64,000 bases of DNA. It comes from Enoplosus armatus (taxonomy: Eukaryota > Chordata > Actinopteri > Centrarchiformes > Enoplosidae). The DNA lies in the NCBI RefSeq assembly GCF_043641665.1, contig NC_092185.1, positions 26,254,629 to 26,318,628 on the forward strand, in the 5' to 3' direction. Shown here in pieces: positions 1 to 13,479 of the stretch. The translations under genes and the position numbers were made by a program. The notes under the pieces are model-generated. The model worked only from the letters and a program-made list of their open reading frames with translations, ran no database searches and was not told where the DNA came from. Every line of letters starts with the position of its first letter. Within the stretch, counting starts at the first letter, position 1.

Positions 1-2694
1 CAGAAGCCTCTCCCCTTCTGATGCTGGCTTGGGATCTGTTAAGTACTTCCATGCCCAGGCCAGGTGCACCTCATTGGGTAATGACGATGTACAACACCTG
101 GGCAGAAGAGGAAACGGGAACCAACGCAGGGAAACAGCATGCAGCCGTAACAAAGAGTAATGGAATAAATTGCCTGAACTGTTCCACTGATACCCCCCCC
201 CTCCCCTTGATATAGTTCCATGCAACTGTTCACACACCTCAGATCAATATTGTAACATATTGTACGGCTCATTGTTACCCGTGGAAAGTAATCTAATATT
301 GGTGCTATACCACGCAATCATATAGGATCATCCCGTCTTGCGTTTGACCCCATAACTTGCCGCGTAACTCGAGATGAGCACGGCAGACGGAGATCCGAGA
401 AACTGGATCAGGTGTTTCCACCTCTCAGTATACTGGTTCAAAACGCTCTTGCTTGGTTATATCCAGGTTTCTCAAAATCTGGGATAAGGGTTTTTAAACA
501 AATTCATTCCAATGGTATTGCTGCAATCAGTGGGGGTGAAGTGTTCAACTTTGGTGGACTTTGATCCACAAATTTGGGCCACTGACCAATAGCAGGCTGT
601 CTCGACAGTGCTGACTTTGGGGGAACTGAGAACCGAGTTCGAAATGGAGGAAGTTATTGGAGCTTATAGCCGCGTTGTCACCGTTTTATTGAACCTCCAT
701 GGTGTTTTAAATAACCTGTGTGGAGTTATTGTCCCCTAAGCGGCTTAGCTTTTTTTCCCCCCCTCTTCCAAATCTCTATATTGAACCAAGTGATGAACAA
801 TCCTGAGGACAAAAAACACAGGGGGAAGAAAAACGGCCTACTACTGAGAAAATAAAGAAGCTTAGGAGGCTATTGTGACTGACGGCGCTTGCATGTCCTT
901 GGCTGGTTAGCGTGTTAGCCATTACCTCACTAACTACAGCGTACTGTCACAGCTGGCTGGTGACCTAACAAGGTGCGCAAGTGGCCGCCATGCGCCTAGA
1001 ACCAAGACGTTTGGATGCAAAAACCCTTTATCCAGGTTTCTGAAACCAGGATGTGACGTTTACGCGTGCAAACACATAACTGGAATACACCAAAAACCAA
1101 TCCTACATATATATTTATAACATTTATATACAATTGACTTTGAAGTGTGTCTTTCCATGGACAGACAGCGAGGAATGCCTTACCTTTGGTTCCCACAGTT
1201 CTCAGGCAGAGACGCACCGGCTGACACTGGGCTGTAAAGTTGTCAGGGAGGGAGGTAGGGGGGCCTGACTTTTTATCCAGTCAAAATCGAGAGGAAGGAA
1301 TAAAGGGCAGATCACACGTTTCCCGCAGAATCAGGACATATGGAGGGAACTATCTGAAACTCATCATTAGGGCTTTGGAATGTCAATGGGACCGAGGGGC
1401 TGCCGGAGTTTACGTCGCTCTCATGTTTCCCTTCGGAGGGACAGCAGTTGATTTGAACATTCTCAAGTTTCTCAAAGGGAAATGTTTCAGTGGGCAGAGA
1501 AAGCCAGGGCAAATATTTTACCTTCAGTTAAAAGTACATGTTGTACTCTTTGCTCTTACTTTAAGGATCTGGTAGATCTAGTACTCGAATGATTTGAACG
1601 TGGGACTGGGGTGAGATCTCCACCCACATACAACCACTTAACTCACATTATCACAACGGAGCTACACCCGTGACAACTGCGCAAACTCCATCATCTTGAG
1701 GATGGATCATGAGGTGCAGGATTTCGTGAAAGGTCTTGTTTTGATGGAGCTGTGGCCACATTACAGAATGCCCCTCTTGCCTTTATATACCAGATGACCT
1801 GTTTCTTTTTTTTTGCAATGATGTTAAATATTCAGATACCACAAACATTAACCCCCACACATCTGTTAGATGAGATTTAGAGTTGATCCTCACCAGTGTC
1901 TGTCATCCACAGACTTCCCCTTCAGCTCATGAAGCTGGTGGTGACAATGGGAGGATGCATTGGTGCAGCAGGTACAATGTAGGTCCATGACAGATCTTCA
2001 AGACGTTTCAAAATGCTCTCTTCAATCTACATCACGAAGATGTTGTATTTATAACCAAAAAAAAAGAAAGAAAAGAATGCCAGAATGGGACCGTATCACT
2101 GCAAAATGTGTCACGTATTAACCCTAAACTGTTAGCTGGTAGCCATCCTCTTCATGTCAGGCACGGAGGACACTTGAACCTGCTGTGTATGACAGTACTC
2201 CTTCTTCACACTTGTGTGGACATAAAGCTGCTCAGACCACTTCAGTATTTAAGGCTGAACTGAAAGGGGGGGGGGGGGGGATTCCCGCTTACTGCACACC
2301 TGCAAAGGGTGGAGGTCTGTAAAGGTCTGTTGTCTCCAGACAAATAGGAAAATTGAAAAGGTGAGAATAGACTTACCGTGAAGAGCAAGCCGATGTCAGA
2401 CAACACAATCGAAAGCTAAACCAAGGCCTAAAGGCACATATCATTTCCTATCCAGCTGTATATTTTATATATGGTTTGTTGTTTGCCAACTGAAAAGAGG
2501 ATGTAGAAGAAAAGATTTAGCTGTTTTGCTTTTGTTCAGGCCTTTCACTGTTGGACAGAGGTCTCTACTGAAACGACTAGTCTAGATTAGACCAGAAATG
2601 CTGCTGTGTGACATGAGCCTTTTAAATATTAGGTGGTGTGGTGTAGACGTAGTCTAAATCTACCCCTGTGTACGTGTGATTGCTTTTGGAGACT
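1..2694. other. Intergenic, no gene seen
   Basis: No open frame here resembles a known protein. The stretch holds short homopolymer runs, including a G run near 2267-2280, and a weak inverted repeat described separately. Nothing else could be assigned by reading. Confidence 0.5.
463..1060. repeat. Degenerate inverted repeat, possible old MITE
   Basis: A segment at about 463-500 (core CCAGGTTTCTCAAAATCTGG, then GATAAGGGTTTTT) is matched in inverted orientation at about 1015-1060 (reverse complement has CTGGTTTCAGAAACCTGG, then ATAAAGGGTTTTT). Similar 'gtttcagaaacc' arms occur in scattered fish repeats. The arms are diverged and no target duplication was identified, so this is tentative. Confidence 0.35.
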
Positions 2695-3165
2695 CTAGGA
2701 GCCACAAGCTAACCCTGCATTCTGGGAGCGCAGTGCTCTAGTGGGGTAACAGGGTACTGTGAGCTCTTGAAGATATGATGGTGCCTGACCAGTGAGAGCT
2801 TTGTAAGTAAGGAGAAGGATTTTAAACTCTATTCTGGATTTTACAGGGAGCCAGTGCAGAGAAGCTAACACAGGAGAAATATGATCTCTTTTCCTGGTTC
2901 CTGTCAGTACACGTGCCGCAGCATTCTGGATCAGCTGGTGAGTCCTCAGGGACTTATTGGGACAGCCTGATAATAAGGAATTGCAATAATCCAGCCTAGA
3001 AGTAACAACAAATGCATGGACAAGGACAAAAGAAGACGGGCAAATAGCGCAAGATAGAGCTCGACTGAGGTGTAAAACAGGAAAAGATTTCACCAATACA
3101 TCCCACAATAAGCTGTCCTGGTTTAGTGAATGGACCAGATGTCCACAGAGCAGCAGGTGCTTCAC
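2695..3165 (-). mobile_element. LINE reverse-transcriptase C-terminal fragment
   Basis: The minus strand reads open for 156 codons with the signature of the region after the RT domain in fish non-LTR elements: SRLDYCNSLLSG, then LIQNAAARVLTGTRKRDHI, then PVLASLHWLPVKSRIEFKILL, then YKALTG. This block is known from CR1/L2/jockey-type LINEs. No endonuclease or RT catalytic core is attached, so it is a truncated dead copy. The subfamily cannot be named from sequence alone. Confidence 0.8.
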
Positions 3166-4546
3166 TGAAACTGGAAGTGTGTCATCTCGCTACATCTGAA
3201 ATGAATTAAACGCTGGGCAGCTGAGACAGCCAATGGGGTGTGGAGCCGTGGAGACCACTGGGGGACTCCATGGTTCCCCCCCGTGAAAATAACCAGGCGA
3301 GTTCCTTCAAAAGGTGGACCACTGGACGGTATAGGGTGGCTCCTTGACGGTTCCATTGAAGGCTCCGAGAGTTCGGCAGAGACAGGCTGGTTACTGGCAG
3401 CCCGAGGTGTAGGCCAGGCCGGAAGCGTTTCTCTAATCCCCTACCCCGATTACATAAACCGGGTTTGTCATTTACGTGACTTCTACCGAATCAGACGACT
3501 GTGGAGCGCTGACAGGAACCTGGTTACTTAAGTACATGTGAACTACTACTTAAGTGCACTGCTACTCCAAACTGGGCCCTTGTTTTTGTGTTTTTTATTG
3601 TAGCACCCCAACCCTAATTACCTAAAGGTTGGGGGCCCCTAGGTTTGTTGTTACTTATTGTGATACTATACTGTCAAAATACTCTGGGCAAGGAAGGGAC
3701 CGAAACTTTCACCTTAGTGAGGAGGCGTGGTCGACCCTGTTGCCAGGTATGACACATTCTTTTAAAAGCTGTGATTGGTTGATCAAACAAAAATGAGGAA
3801 GTAAATGCGCACTCTTTGGGAAATCAATAGGCCTAATGTATGTAAGTAAACCAGGCAACATGCAAACAGCAATGGAAGCACTGTTGCCTTCTTCCAGTTG
3901 CCAAATGTCTTAGTGTTGTGAGCACTTTCATTTCTGGCGTCGCAGCGTTGGTGGGAGATGTTAGCGCATCTCCAATGAGATCGACCACAATCTAATCTGC
4001 AGTGCTTCATGAACTCACTGTCATTCAGCGTTTGCAGAATATTTCTCCAACTCTTTGTCTTTCTGCCATTTTCTCCTCTGTTTAAGAAACTCTTAACCTT
4101 TATCTTTACCAGGACCAGGACGGCAGACAGACACAGTTAGAGACAAGCTGGTGAATTTAGCAGCTAAAGAGACAGATATGTTTGAGTTGGTGGAGACCAA
4201 AACCCGAGCTAAAAGAGAGTGAGTATTGGAGTTACATTGATCAGGTGACCCTGACAATCCAGAGTACTGTATGTTGCAACAACTGCCGCAGCACGTGCTG
4301 TAAGCGGTAAATTAAGTAGCTTAATTTGTCCTTTTAAAATGACATGCAGCCCATTATGTGACACTGTCTGATAAAGACAAACGAAAATGCGAGCAACATC
4401 CTACGGACGCATCCATGATGACGGGATTTTACTGCAGCAAACTGAGCACTGCTGTCCGCACCAGGTGCTCTCAATGTAGCCTGGTGAGTCCCCTTCACTC
4501 AGTCATCTGGAGTGATGGATTAAATCCTGTCTGAGCAACCCCCGCC

Positions 4547-4577
<31 letters not shown>

Positions 4578-4718
4578 CCTACAATCTTAAATTGCACTTC
4601 CTTGATTGACACTGTGCCTGACTGAGAGTGTCTTCAACTCTCTGAAAGAACAATACCTATTTGCCAGCAATATGATTATGATATGATTGTGGTCATATTT
4701 CATTTTGTGATACAGAGT
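3166..4718. other. Intergenic, no gene seen
   Basis: No coding signal. It contains a C run followed by a short CA tract at about 4541-4577. A piece near 3525-3560 (TTACTTAAGTACATG) resembles the 'AAGTACATTTACTCAAGTAC' fish repeat family but is too short to assign. Confidence 0.45.
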
Positions 4719-6120
4719 GCTGCAGGAAAACCCGTAAATGAGTCAGCATTTTTACACTTCCGGGTTCCCTCGTCTTGAAGCTTTTACGTGTCTTAAAAAA
4801 GGCGGTTGCTAACAAGCGGCTAAATGAGACTACAGAGGTCGTCGCGGACTTTAAACGTCTTCATGCCGAACACGGAAAGTCATCTACTCACTAGTTGTGT
4901 TTGTACTCTATATCTATCTGTCTATATATCTATATCTATCTATATTCTCTTAAAAGTGAAGCTCAGCAGTGGTGACGTTGACGTAATGCGACCGTGGTGT
5001 AGTTCCTTCATAGCCTAACATTAGCTTTTTACTTCTGGCGATTCCATTTACGCTTCAAATATCATAAAAGTGGTGTTCATTAGTGAAGATTATCTCGCTG
5101 AACAAAACATGTAAGCATCAGAAACCTTTGTTTTGCCACAGAGCTTATTTTCCGCAATAATCCAAAATCCCAGGGAACAATCCCATTGGCTTTTTGTGGA
5201 GGGAACCAGGGGCGATGCTAACTTCAGGGTTAGCCTACAGAAATGCTTCATCCCTGCAACAACTCCATCGGGCTATAGAAATAATTGACCACGTGTGTAT
5301 GTTTTCATGATACACCATACTGAGCTTGGCCAGCAGACCTCAGCACAGTTCGATATTTAACACAAGTGCGATACATTTTTGCCCAGGCATAGTTTTAAGG
5401 GAGGTCAAAGATAGCACAATAGCTGCGTTTAACAGCCCCAAAATCCTGGAAGCTCTGCTGAATCTTCGCCTCTCAGTCCCCAAAATCAAAACAAAACTGT
5501 TGACCTTACTGAACCCAAGCTGTAAAATTTCAGGGCACCTAACACGAAAATATCGGATTACTTTTCCTCCAAGGGAGCCGTGATTTTACACGTCAAAGCG
5601 CCCTTTCTCGGGGAGTTGTATAAAGTGGAGGGAGCTGCGTGGAGTCTGACGAGTGACGTCACTTGAGCCAGCGTCGGTGGAGGACCAAAGATTACAAGTT
5701 TGGAAATGAAGAGAGTTTGATATAATTAACCAACAATTTGCAACTGTTCCCCCCTCCTCAAAATATGTCCGCTCCCAGCGAAGAAAACGGAGAGTATTAA
5801 GGTTATACATCAGCAATTACTTGACTTATGTCTGTATCCTTAACGGCTTCCACCAGTTCGACCTCTTTTGCAGCGCCTTGTGTCTCCTTCTAAATTGCGT
5901 GTTGGATTATGTAAAAAAAAATCAATTGGTCCCCTCAAAGAGATGCTAAAACTGCAATGGCTCTTAAGCTCGTGTTAACCACAGACCAATATTTCAGGTG
6001 TCTAAACAAAAACCCATTCAAAAAACAAAAAACAAAAAACCCCACTGACTTCCAGACGAGGGAAGCGGGAAGAGGAAAAATGCTGACTCACTTCCTGGTT
6101 TTAGGACTCATTCCTGCAGC
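4719..6120. mobile_element. Long-terminal-inverted-repeat element, copy 1
   Basis: The left end starts GCTGCAGGAAAAC and runs into ATGAGTCAGCATTTTTACAC. The right end carries the inverted equivalents, TGCTGACTCA and TTAGGACTCATTCCTGCAGC. The interior shares long blocks with the copy at 56688-57319, for example ATAAAAGTGGTGTTCAT and TTTGTTTTGCCACAGAGCTT. This copy is about 1.4 kb because of additional internal sequence, part of which recurs near 18413-18480. It has no transposase frame and is therefore non-autonomous. The superfamily is not determined and no clear target duplication was seen. Confidence 0.7.
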
Positions 6121-7976
6121 GCTCCTTTGGCAAAGAGTTGGATGCTGGCCGGGGTCTGCAGATGAAGATGTCGCATGATGTGATGTAATCCTGCACAATC
6201 CTTCGTGCCTTCTGTTTTTTAATACTAATCCAAGGATATTACACAAATCGGAGGTGTGGTAATACATACGCCACACTCCCGGCAATGACTCAGTGTTCTG
6301 GTATGGCAACACAAAGATAGAGCTTTAAATGGCGTGTAGTTTGAAACTGATCTATTTCGCCATCTAACAGCGACAACAGCAGCCAACTACAGGGTCAGTC
6401 AGACACATTTAGCCTGATAGTCACCATTCTTTGTGAGTATAATAGCTGCCAGATACTTATTTGTAAAGCTTCATCCAACTGTCTGTCAAGATGCTGAAAT
6501 TACAAATACATCAAAGGGTAACAAAGTCCAATATTATCTTTTTTTTTAAATTTTTTTAAAAATATGTTTTTTTTATTAGATCCATGATGTGTGAAATGCA
6601 AATAACCATAATCTGATGAACAAAGCATCATTTGGCCTACTTCGTGTGTGTGTGTGTGTGTGTGTGTGTCACACCACACACATGCAGCATTCACCATTGT
6701 TCAGTGAAATCTGTCTGGCCTGTATTGTCCTTATGTGATGGTATTGTTGCTGGTATTGTTTAAGCCGGTCCGTTTGTACCGAGTTCCTGTGCATCTCGAT
6801 GGCCATTATGCGGCTGGAGGCCAGGCCATGTCAGATCGATCGAAGCGTAGGGGAAACAAAGAGACAGCACAGCTTGGCTTGAACCATGTGGTAATGGGCT
6901 GAGAAAGAGAAAGAAAGATGATGGGTATGAGAAAACCAAAAAAAAAAAAAAGAAGCATATAAGCTGTATGGGCAGAGGCATCATATGGGTGATAAGTGTG
7001 CTGTGACATGCGGAGGAATACAAAGCCAGGAAATCTGGATAACAAAGCCCATAGTCCAAAGGTTCATACCCAGAAAAGAAAACAATTCCTGATTTCTAAA
7101 ATGACTGACTGAAAATGTTGCATCCCTAATAATGTTCATTGCAAGTTTAAAAAGCGTGCGATTTCTAAAAATGAAATAGTTTGAATGAATGGGGGGGGGG
7201 AAAATGGGTTCAAAGCATGTTTGGACTGTTGGATTGAAAAAGTTTTGAGGATGTGCTGACACAAAAGCAGCAAGTCCTCGCACCTAAATGACAAGATTCT
7301 AAAATGATCGCTGGGTCGAACACACAACACAACACCAGTATTTTTTTTTTCCCACCCTTTTCGATGTTTGCTAAAATAAATGAAGGCTCTCACTTATATA
7401 GCGCTTTTCAACCTTCATGGTTCCCAAGGCGCTTTACAGTTGGGGGGGGGGAGGGGTCAACTGTGCAACAGTGCGATATTTGAGTGTTTTATTTTTAATA
7501 AATTTGCAAAATTGTCTAAAAAAACATTTTTCACTTTGTCATTTTGGGGAATTGTGACGATATACAAAGAGTCATTTCATTTATTCATTCATTTTACAGA
7601 GGATCCTTTTGTAATGATTATCTACAGGGAAATATTTTTTGGGGGGGGGGGGGGTAAGTGTGCATGATGTGACGTGCAATACCAACTCCAGCCCGCTGTT
7701 TCCCCCGAATCGCCCCACAGCTCAGCTTCATTCATGGGGGTCTCCATCAAGACGTGTCGCTGCACTCGTCAACAGCACGAATTCGAAAGTGTTCAACTCC
7801 ATGAGAACGTTTTCTCTCTCTTCTCTTGATTTTTTTTTTTCACAGCGTACAACACCTTCTGTCCTTAGGGAAAAATATGTTGGGGGGGGGGGGGGGGGGG
7901 GGGTTGAGCAGCTTCAGGTGTTGGATCTGAGCCACATAACCTCTTCTCCACCATAGAGACCTGGAAAGAGGACAAG

Positions 7977-8009
<33 letters not shown>

Positions 8010-8789
8010 GAGATAGCGACAGAGCCATGATGATGATGATGATGATGATGATGGAGATGGAGGTGGTGGCAGAGGAGGGTGTCTATGAGTAAAAGGGAGC
8101 GCTTGGCGTCGGAGGATGCGGCTGCTTGTTGAGCCTCAGCGGGTGGCATGGCCCACTTCATAATCAGCTGAATAATGTCATATAAAATTAATGTGTCTTA
8201 TCAAGCATGTCCTCCAGCATTGTGATGGACTGCAGACTTTTTTTTTTTGCTCCCATGCCTCTTCCTCTTAACACACACACACAAAGGAAGTCCTCCACTG
8301 AAACGTACAAAAAGGACTGAATTTGATGCTAGTTAGGTAGCGTCTTCCGCTACTTCGATGCTGGTTTGGTAGCGTCTTCAATGCCCACCCCCGTTCATTC
8401 CTTTCAGTATCTAGACCATCACACTAAAACTGTCGATTGACGCCAAAATAAAAGGATAAGAAAATCATGTCAAACCGTTTTTTTTTTTTTTGGTGAGTTT
8501 CATTTCGTGGTGGATCGTTTTAATTTCCTTGTATTATACGTGCAATTTTTCATACATTTTTTACAATCAGCCCATGCCACCCATTTTCAGTGGTAAACTA
8601 CAGTATGCTGCTTCTGCTTCTGCTCGAGGTACTACTGTGATAACAGACCAAATGTTTAATTCTCTTTTCCAGGATCTCAGGCACCTTTTAAAGTCGTAGT
8701 ATGCATGCAGCAAAAAGCCTGCAAAACACACTCAACAATAAGTTAATGATAATAATAAGTCCCTCGGCCCACCCAACGCCGCTTACCTT
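6121..8789. other. Intergenic, microsatellite-rich, no gene seen
   Basis: Holds a GT tract (6644-6669), several G runs (about 7192-7200, 7441-7450, 7630-7642, 7880-7903), a CA tract (7980-8006) and an ATG trinucleotide tract (about 8026-8053). Near 7390-7440 is 'TTATATAGCGCTTTTCAACC...GGCGCTTTACA', the tail of a repeat common in fish. Short frames here are translations of simple repeats. Confidence 0.5.
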
Positions 8790-9390
8790 GAACTAAGCGA
8801 CAAAACCCGCGCACTGAAAAGGGAGGCAGCCAGGTAAAGTGCAGTCGTATCTAAAGAAAAGGAAAAGAAAATGACAAAACCCAGAGAGCACGCTCGCCGC
8901 CGGCTTCTGTTAACATCTTCCTCTGTCGTGGAGTCAGGAAAAAAAAGATCCAGGCGCGCTGGCGGCGAAGCGCTTGTTGACCTCAGGCTACGATGAGCTT
9001 TGTCAATCCTAAAACTGCCTCGCTGAAGTTATTGTCACCAAGCAGCTCTGGAATCAGACACAAAATCGGTGGGGGCGACCATTTTCTGCTCCTTCTTTGA
9101 TGCCCAGAATTCTTATATATATATTTAGCTGGAGCAAATGGCCCTCCAGATCATTTACCCTGGCCTTCAGGAGGCTGGCCAGTAGCTCCTTGCATGTAGC
9201 CTCTAGCATCGCAATCGTCTATCGAACTATCCATCCAGCGTTTCGCCTCCTGGTGCTCCTTTTGAAGGGTCGTGGTTACTTTTCTCAGTAGCTCAGCTCC
9301 CTGGGAGGCCATGGCGGCCATTATCATGACATTGAATGTTCCTTCTTCTTCTTCTTCTTCTTCTTCTTCTTCTTCTTCTTCTTCCATGAT
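8790..9390 (-). mobile_element. Degenerate L1-type ORF1 fragment
   Basis: On the minus strand the frame MASQGAELLRKVTTTLQKEH shifts into LLASLLKARVNDLEGHLLQL, then RILGIKEGAENGRP, then, after further shifts, LIPELLG-, DNFSEAV-, and DKAHRSL-like pieces. This order of coiled coil, 'R-I-x-G-I-x-E-G-x-E', 'PELLG' and 'AHR' is that of fish L1 ORF1 RNA-binding proteins. Several frameshifts and stops show that it is dead. A (CTT)n tract (9342-9384) lies at its 5' end. The exact element limits are not visible. Confidence 0.6.
9342..9384. repeat. (CTT)n trinucleotide microsatellite
   Basis: About fourteen uninterrupted CTT/TTC units, equal to GAA on the minus strand. Confidence 0.95.
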
Positions 9391-10260
9391 GCAGTAGTTT
9401 TAAGTGAATTCTGGAGAGAGCCACGTGGAGCGCTGCAAAAAGTTGAGATCTCGATTCGCAGCTCACAAGCAACCCCTCAACAGTTTCATCACTTGGCTGA
9501 GGTGGAAAAGTCGATAAAAACAAAATGCCATGAAGTGCAATGGAAATGGACTTAACGAATAAATCACGATGCACATGAGGCACGTTATTTAACATGTTGT
9601 AACGCTTCTGCTCAACTGAGGACAAAAAAAATGGAAAACACCACACGTTTGGAGTGATGTGGAGACTAAAACTCTCAAAATCATACACTAAACAAACAGT
9701 AACAGCATATTTCCATCGTGTTTTCCGTGACTTTTCACTTTTTGAGGTTTGACTGCTGCTCTTTTGACTACGTCATAGCCTTCTTCTTCTGCAATGGCTT
9801 AATGGCACCTGACTGCAGAATTAGCCCCACCAACTGTTTATCTCCATGAACAAAAAACCCCCCGAATATTCACACAACAGCAGTAGATTTTCTTTTGCCG
9901 ATCTGGAATTTGGGAAATTCTGTCAAAATTTGCACTAAATTTGGACGGAAGCTTGACACACCCACGTCTGCGATTGAATCTGGGTCTTTGTAGAGGTGGA
10001 CGAGTCCAGGTACCTCAGTACTTGTGCTATCTTAACCGTCAAGCCCCATTCAGATAATTTCAACATTACCTGAGTTGCTCAGGGATTTTAATCCCATTTT
10101 TTAACCCCCACTGCAGTAATATTTAAGTGTACCTCTATTTCAGGCCGAACTGGTACAATCAGAAACCATGTGGTACCTCTATGGTTGACCTAAAGGTATG
10201 CATCTGAATACCACACCTCTGTGAAAAATGTACAAAAATGTACCTCTTCTGTGATTTTGG

Positions 10261-10304
<44 letters not shown>

Positions 10305-13300
10305 ATCTTGGGTGTATCGAAAATTCTAGACAATGTCTGCCTTGTAGCAGTGTAGCAGGGATTTGACTGGCTCCAGTGAATGCAGACTCTCTGTCCCTCG
10401 GATCTGCCTTGTTTATGTGCTCAGTGACTGTGAGGATTTGACCCTATAGAGTTCAGCATATGGCTCGACTCAAATGAGCAGCACATCATCACACAGAGGC
10501 AGGCGGAACTTAATTTGAACGGACGGCCGCGGAGTTATATACGCATAGATACAGCGAACAGTGAGGCTGATGAGGCCATGGGGTCTACTGTATGGGATCT
10601 TTTGGTGGAGAGACAAAGGCAGCACCTGAGGTGGGGCACCCAGTTGGTTTGTGTCACTGAAGAGCACTTTTCTTGGGATGTTGATGCATTGTTACAGTTA
10701 CCTATAGAGTTGCTGCAGGGATGACGTATTTCTGTAGGGCGAACCCGGAAGTTAGCACTCATTTGCTTTCTTTCTGAGAAGGAGATGAAAAGTATAAAGA
10801 CTGAAAGCTGGAGGGAACAGCTAGCCGGGCCCTGGCTCTGTCCAGAATAAAAAAATATTGTGTCTTGCCTGTTTAAATTTGTACACAAACTAGAATGAAA
10901 GTGTGTGGTTTTATGGGGGACTTACATCCTGGAACTGCTTCTGGGTGCAGTGACTATATGCAGCTTGTCAAAGTGAGGTTGCCAGGTTTGGTACCATCGT
11001 ACCTGAACAGACTCCTGCGCAAACCTGTGCTCACCAAACGTATCTGGCAAACTGCACTGCAGCTGGAGACGCTGCACAGACGTACTTGGCAGATGGATAA
11101 GCTGCTGTTTGTCAAGATATAGCTCTAGCACAATACCCTGCAAAGTCTTGTTTTTTTTTGTAAAACTACATTAGTGAGCTGTGGGTAAGCGCATACACAA
11201 GTATATAATATAATACACACTGAAGTCCAACTGAAACTTTGCTATATAGCATATACATCTGCTCTGTGAATCATTTGTCTTGTGTTCCTCTTTGGGGAAA
11301 TTAGAAAACACTTTTTAAAATATTTTTTTGGTTTCCGTTAAGTATTTGTGTGTATAGATGGGGACCTTATTTCGACATTTAAAGCTCTGGCGTTGCTTGA
11401 TCGTTGGCAGAGCAGACGGTCGCGATGCAGCCTGCTACGCCAACACCAGGGCCACAGACAAACAACAACCTACGTCAGCTTCCCTGCCAAAGTTACCTGA
11501 CTTCTTACCTGACTTACTAACATGAACGCACGTCCAATCCTGCAGTTTGTCTCGAATGAGCCGCCGGGCAAACAAAATTCAGGAGTGCACTGCTTCCGTC
11601 AGTTTGCAGGCTGATTGGCTGCTCAGCTGCAGCGCATCAAACAGCTCGTAAACGTACCTGCAAATGACATTCTGGTCCAGTCAGATGCTGGTGTGGTCCT
11701 GACTATTTGATGATGCTTGATTTTTGATGAACATGATAGTTTAAGCACTGGGCCTCCTGTTTTGTTTTGTTTTTGTCTTCCTTATGGTCCAGCACCCTGA
11801 ATCTAGTTGTTACAGCAGAGACCCATTGGGATGTTAAATATCTAACACACATGTAAACACAAACAGAGCTTCCTGAATTTTTTATAGCGATTCCAGTCTG
11901 TTTCACATGATTCGGGTTTAATATCACCTGTCAGGCGCTTGCTGTATTAATCCATCCAGACAGGTTGTTCGGAACACCAAAATAAACACGCGCACACGCG
12001 CACACGTACACACATACATTATTAAACAGACAGTGAGCCTCCTGTTCAGCAAGGCAAACCCGGCCATGGTTCAGTGGACAACTATAAAACTTCTCCTCCT
12101 CCAAATTACATGCCACAAGCCAGGCCGGTTGCCAGGCAGGCAGCTGGCATCAGCTGGCATCATTGCCCCCCCCCCCCCCCCCCCCCGGCCTCTCAGTGTT
12201 CAGCTGCTCCACGAGCCCACACGTCTATGTTAAAAACAACAAAGAGCCCAAGAGCGGGGCGCACACAGGGGACACAGTTAGCACACAGTTAGGCTGAAGA
12301 AAAAAAACAAAACAACAACACTACATTCATTAGCAACTGAGCTGCTCCGCGAGAGAAGACTGTGCGGGCCCAGTGACTCGCTTAAAGGTTTATTACAACT
12401 GATCTTTCACACGGGAGGCTCGAGCCGTACGCGCAGGGTATTAGTCGGAGGCAGACAGAAAGTTGTCGTCATGTGGAGTACTATTCATACAGACACTTGT
12501 ATAATATCCTCTGTGGTTCTGGAGGGAGCATTCTTAGGTTTACCCATATGATGTCTTAGTGATGTCATCAGGGTTATCTCGGCTTGGGCTTAAGACTTTG
12601 AATTTGTAAACCGAATGCCTGCATTACAAACTGGAAGTGTGGGATTTGAGAGAAGTGGGCATTTAGAAGGGGGTGGGGGTTGGGGGTCTTATGAAAGACG
12701 GCACTGAGTTGCGCCATGTCATCATTTTCTAAAAGCTGCTTTTCAAAAAGCTCAGTTATTGCACGCGAAAAACAAACATCATCAGATTCACGCCATCGGA
12801 ATCAATGATCTGTACAATCTAATGGACTGTCAGGCGTCTATATATACGTTGAAATATGGCCGCCAGGGCAGTAATGTTAGACCGAACCTCAAATGATGAG
12901 CATTTCACATTATATTCTGGTTATCTGTGGGCAGGTTTGTAAAAAAAGTAATACACATTTCATTCACAAAAACGTGATTGTATTCAACTATGCAAGATGG
13001 CGCCGCTACTTACGGCAGTGACTTACAATTTTTATATTGTAAGACGGTCCGATACATATCTAGATACGTGGGCAACGAAACGATTCAGGCAGGATGCATT
13101 TTAATACAGATTCAGTGCAGTTCTTCACATTTGTTTAATGTAGGCATTCATTTTCCATTATAAATTAAAATAAGTCAATTCTATAGAAATAGCAGAATTA
13201 GCATCAAAGCCCTTGTCAACCAATTTGTAACTTTAGAATCGGGCCATCGGCCAGTTCATGGTACATTTAGACCGATCCAGGGGTCATTGAATTGTTACAC

Positions 13301-13400
13301 CCCTAATTCACATGCACTATTTTATTACTCTCTTCTGCACCCATCGCTTTAGCTATCATCATATACGACAGACACTTTGACTTTCAGATTCAAGCAACAA
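9391..13400. other. Intergenic, no gene seen
   Basis: No recognisable coding sequence. It contains a GT tract (10269-10302) and a C run (about 12166-12186). The piece ending at 13315 with GAATTGTTACACCCCTA resembles the right terminus of a common fish hAT-type MITE, but its left terminus was not found. Frames up to 117 codons lack any recognisable motif. Confidence 0.45.
10269..10302. repeat. (GT)n microsatellite
   Basis: Uninterrupted GT dinucleotides following a short (AT)n. Confidence 0.95.
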
Positions 13401-13479
13401 ACATGCGTTTTCTGATCACCTACTTGGCCCAGTGTGACAACCACAAACCTGCCGGCCCAAAGACATGAAGAAGACACGG

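Noticed and set aside
7865..8161. Histidine-run frame suggesting a metal-binding peptide
   Set aside because: The His run is the (ATG)n trinucleotide tract on the minus strand, with no flanking protein signal.
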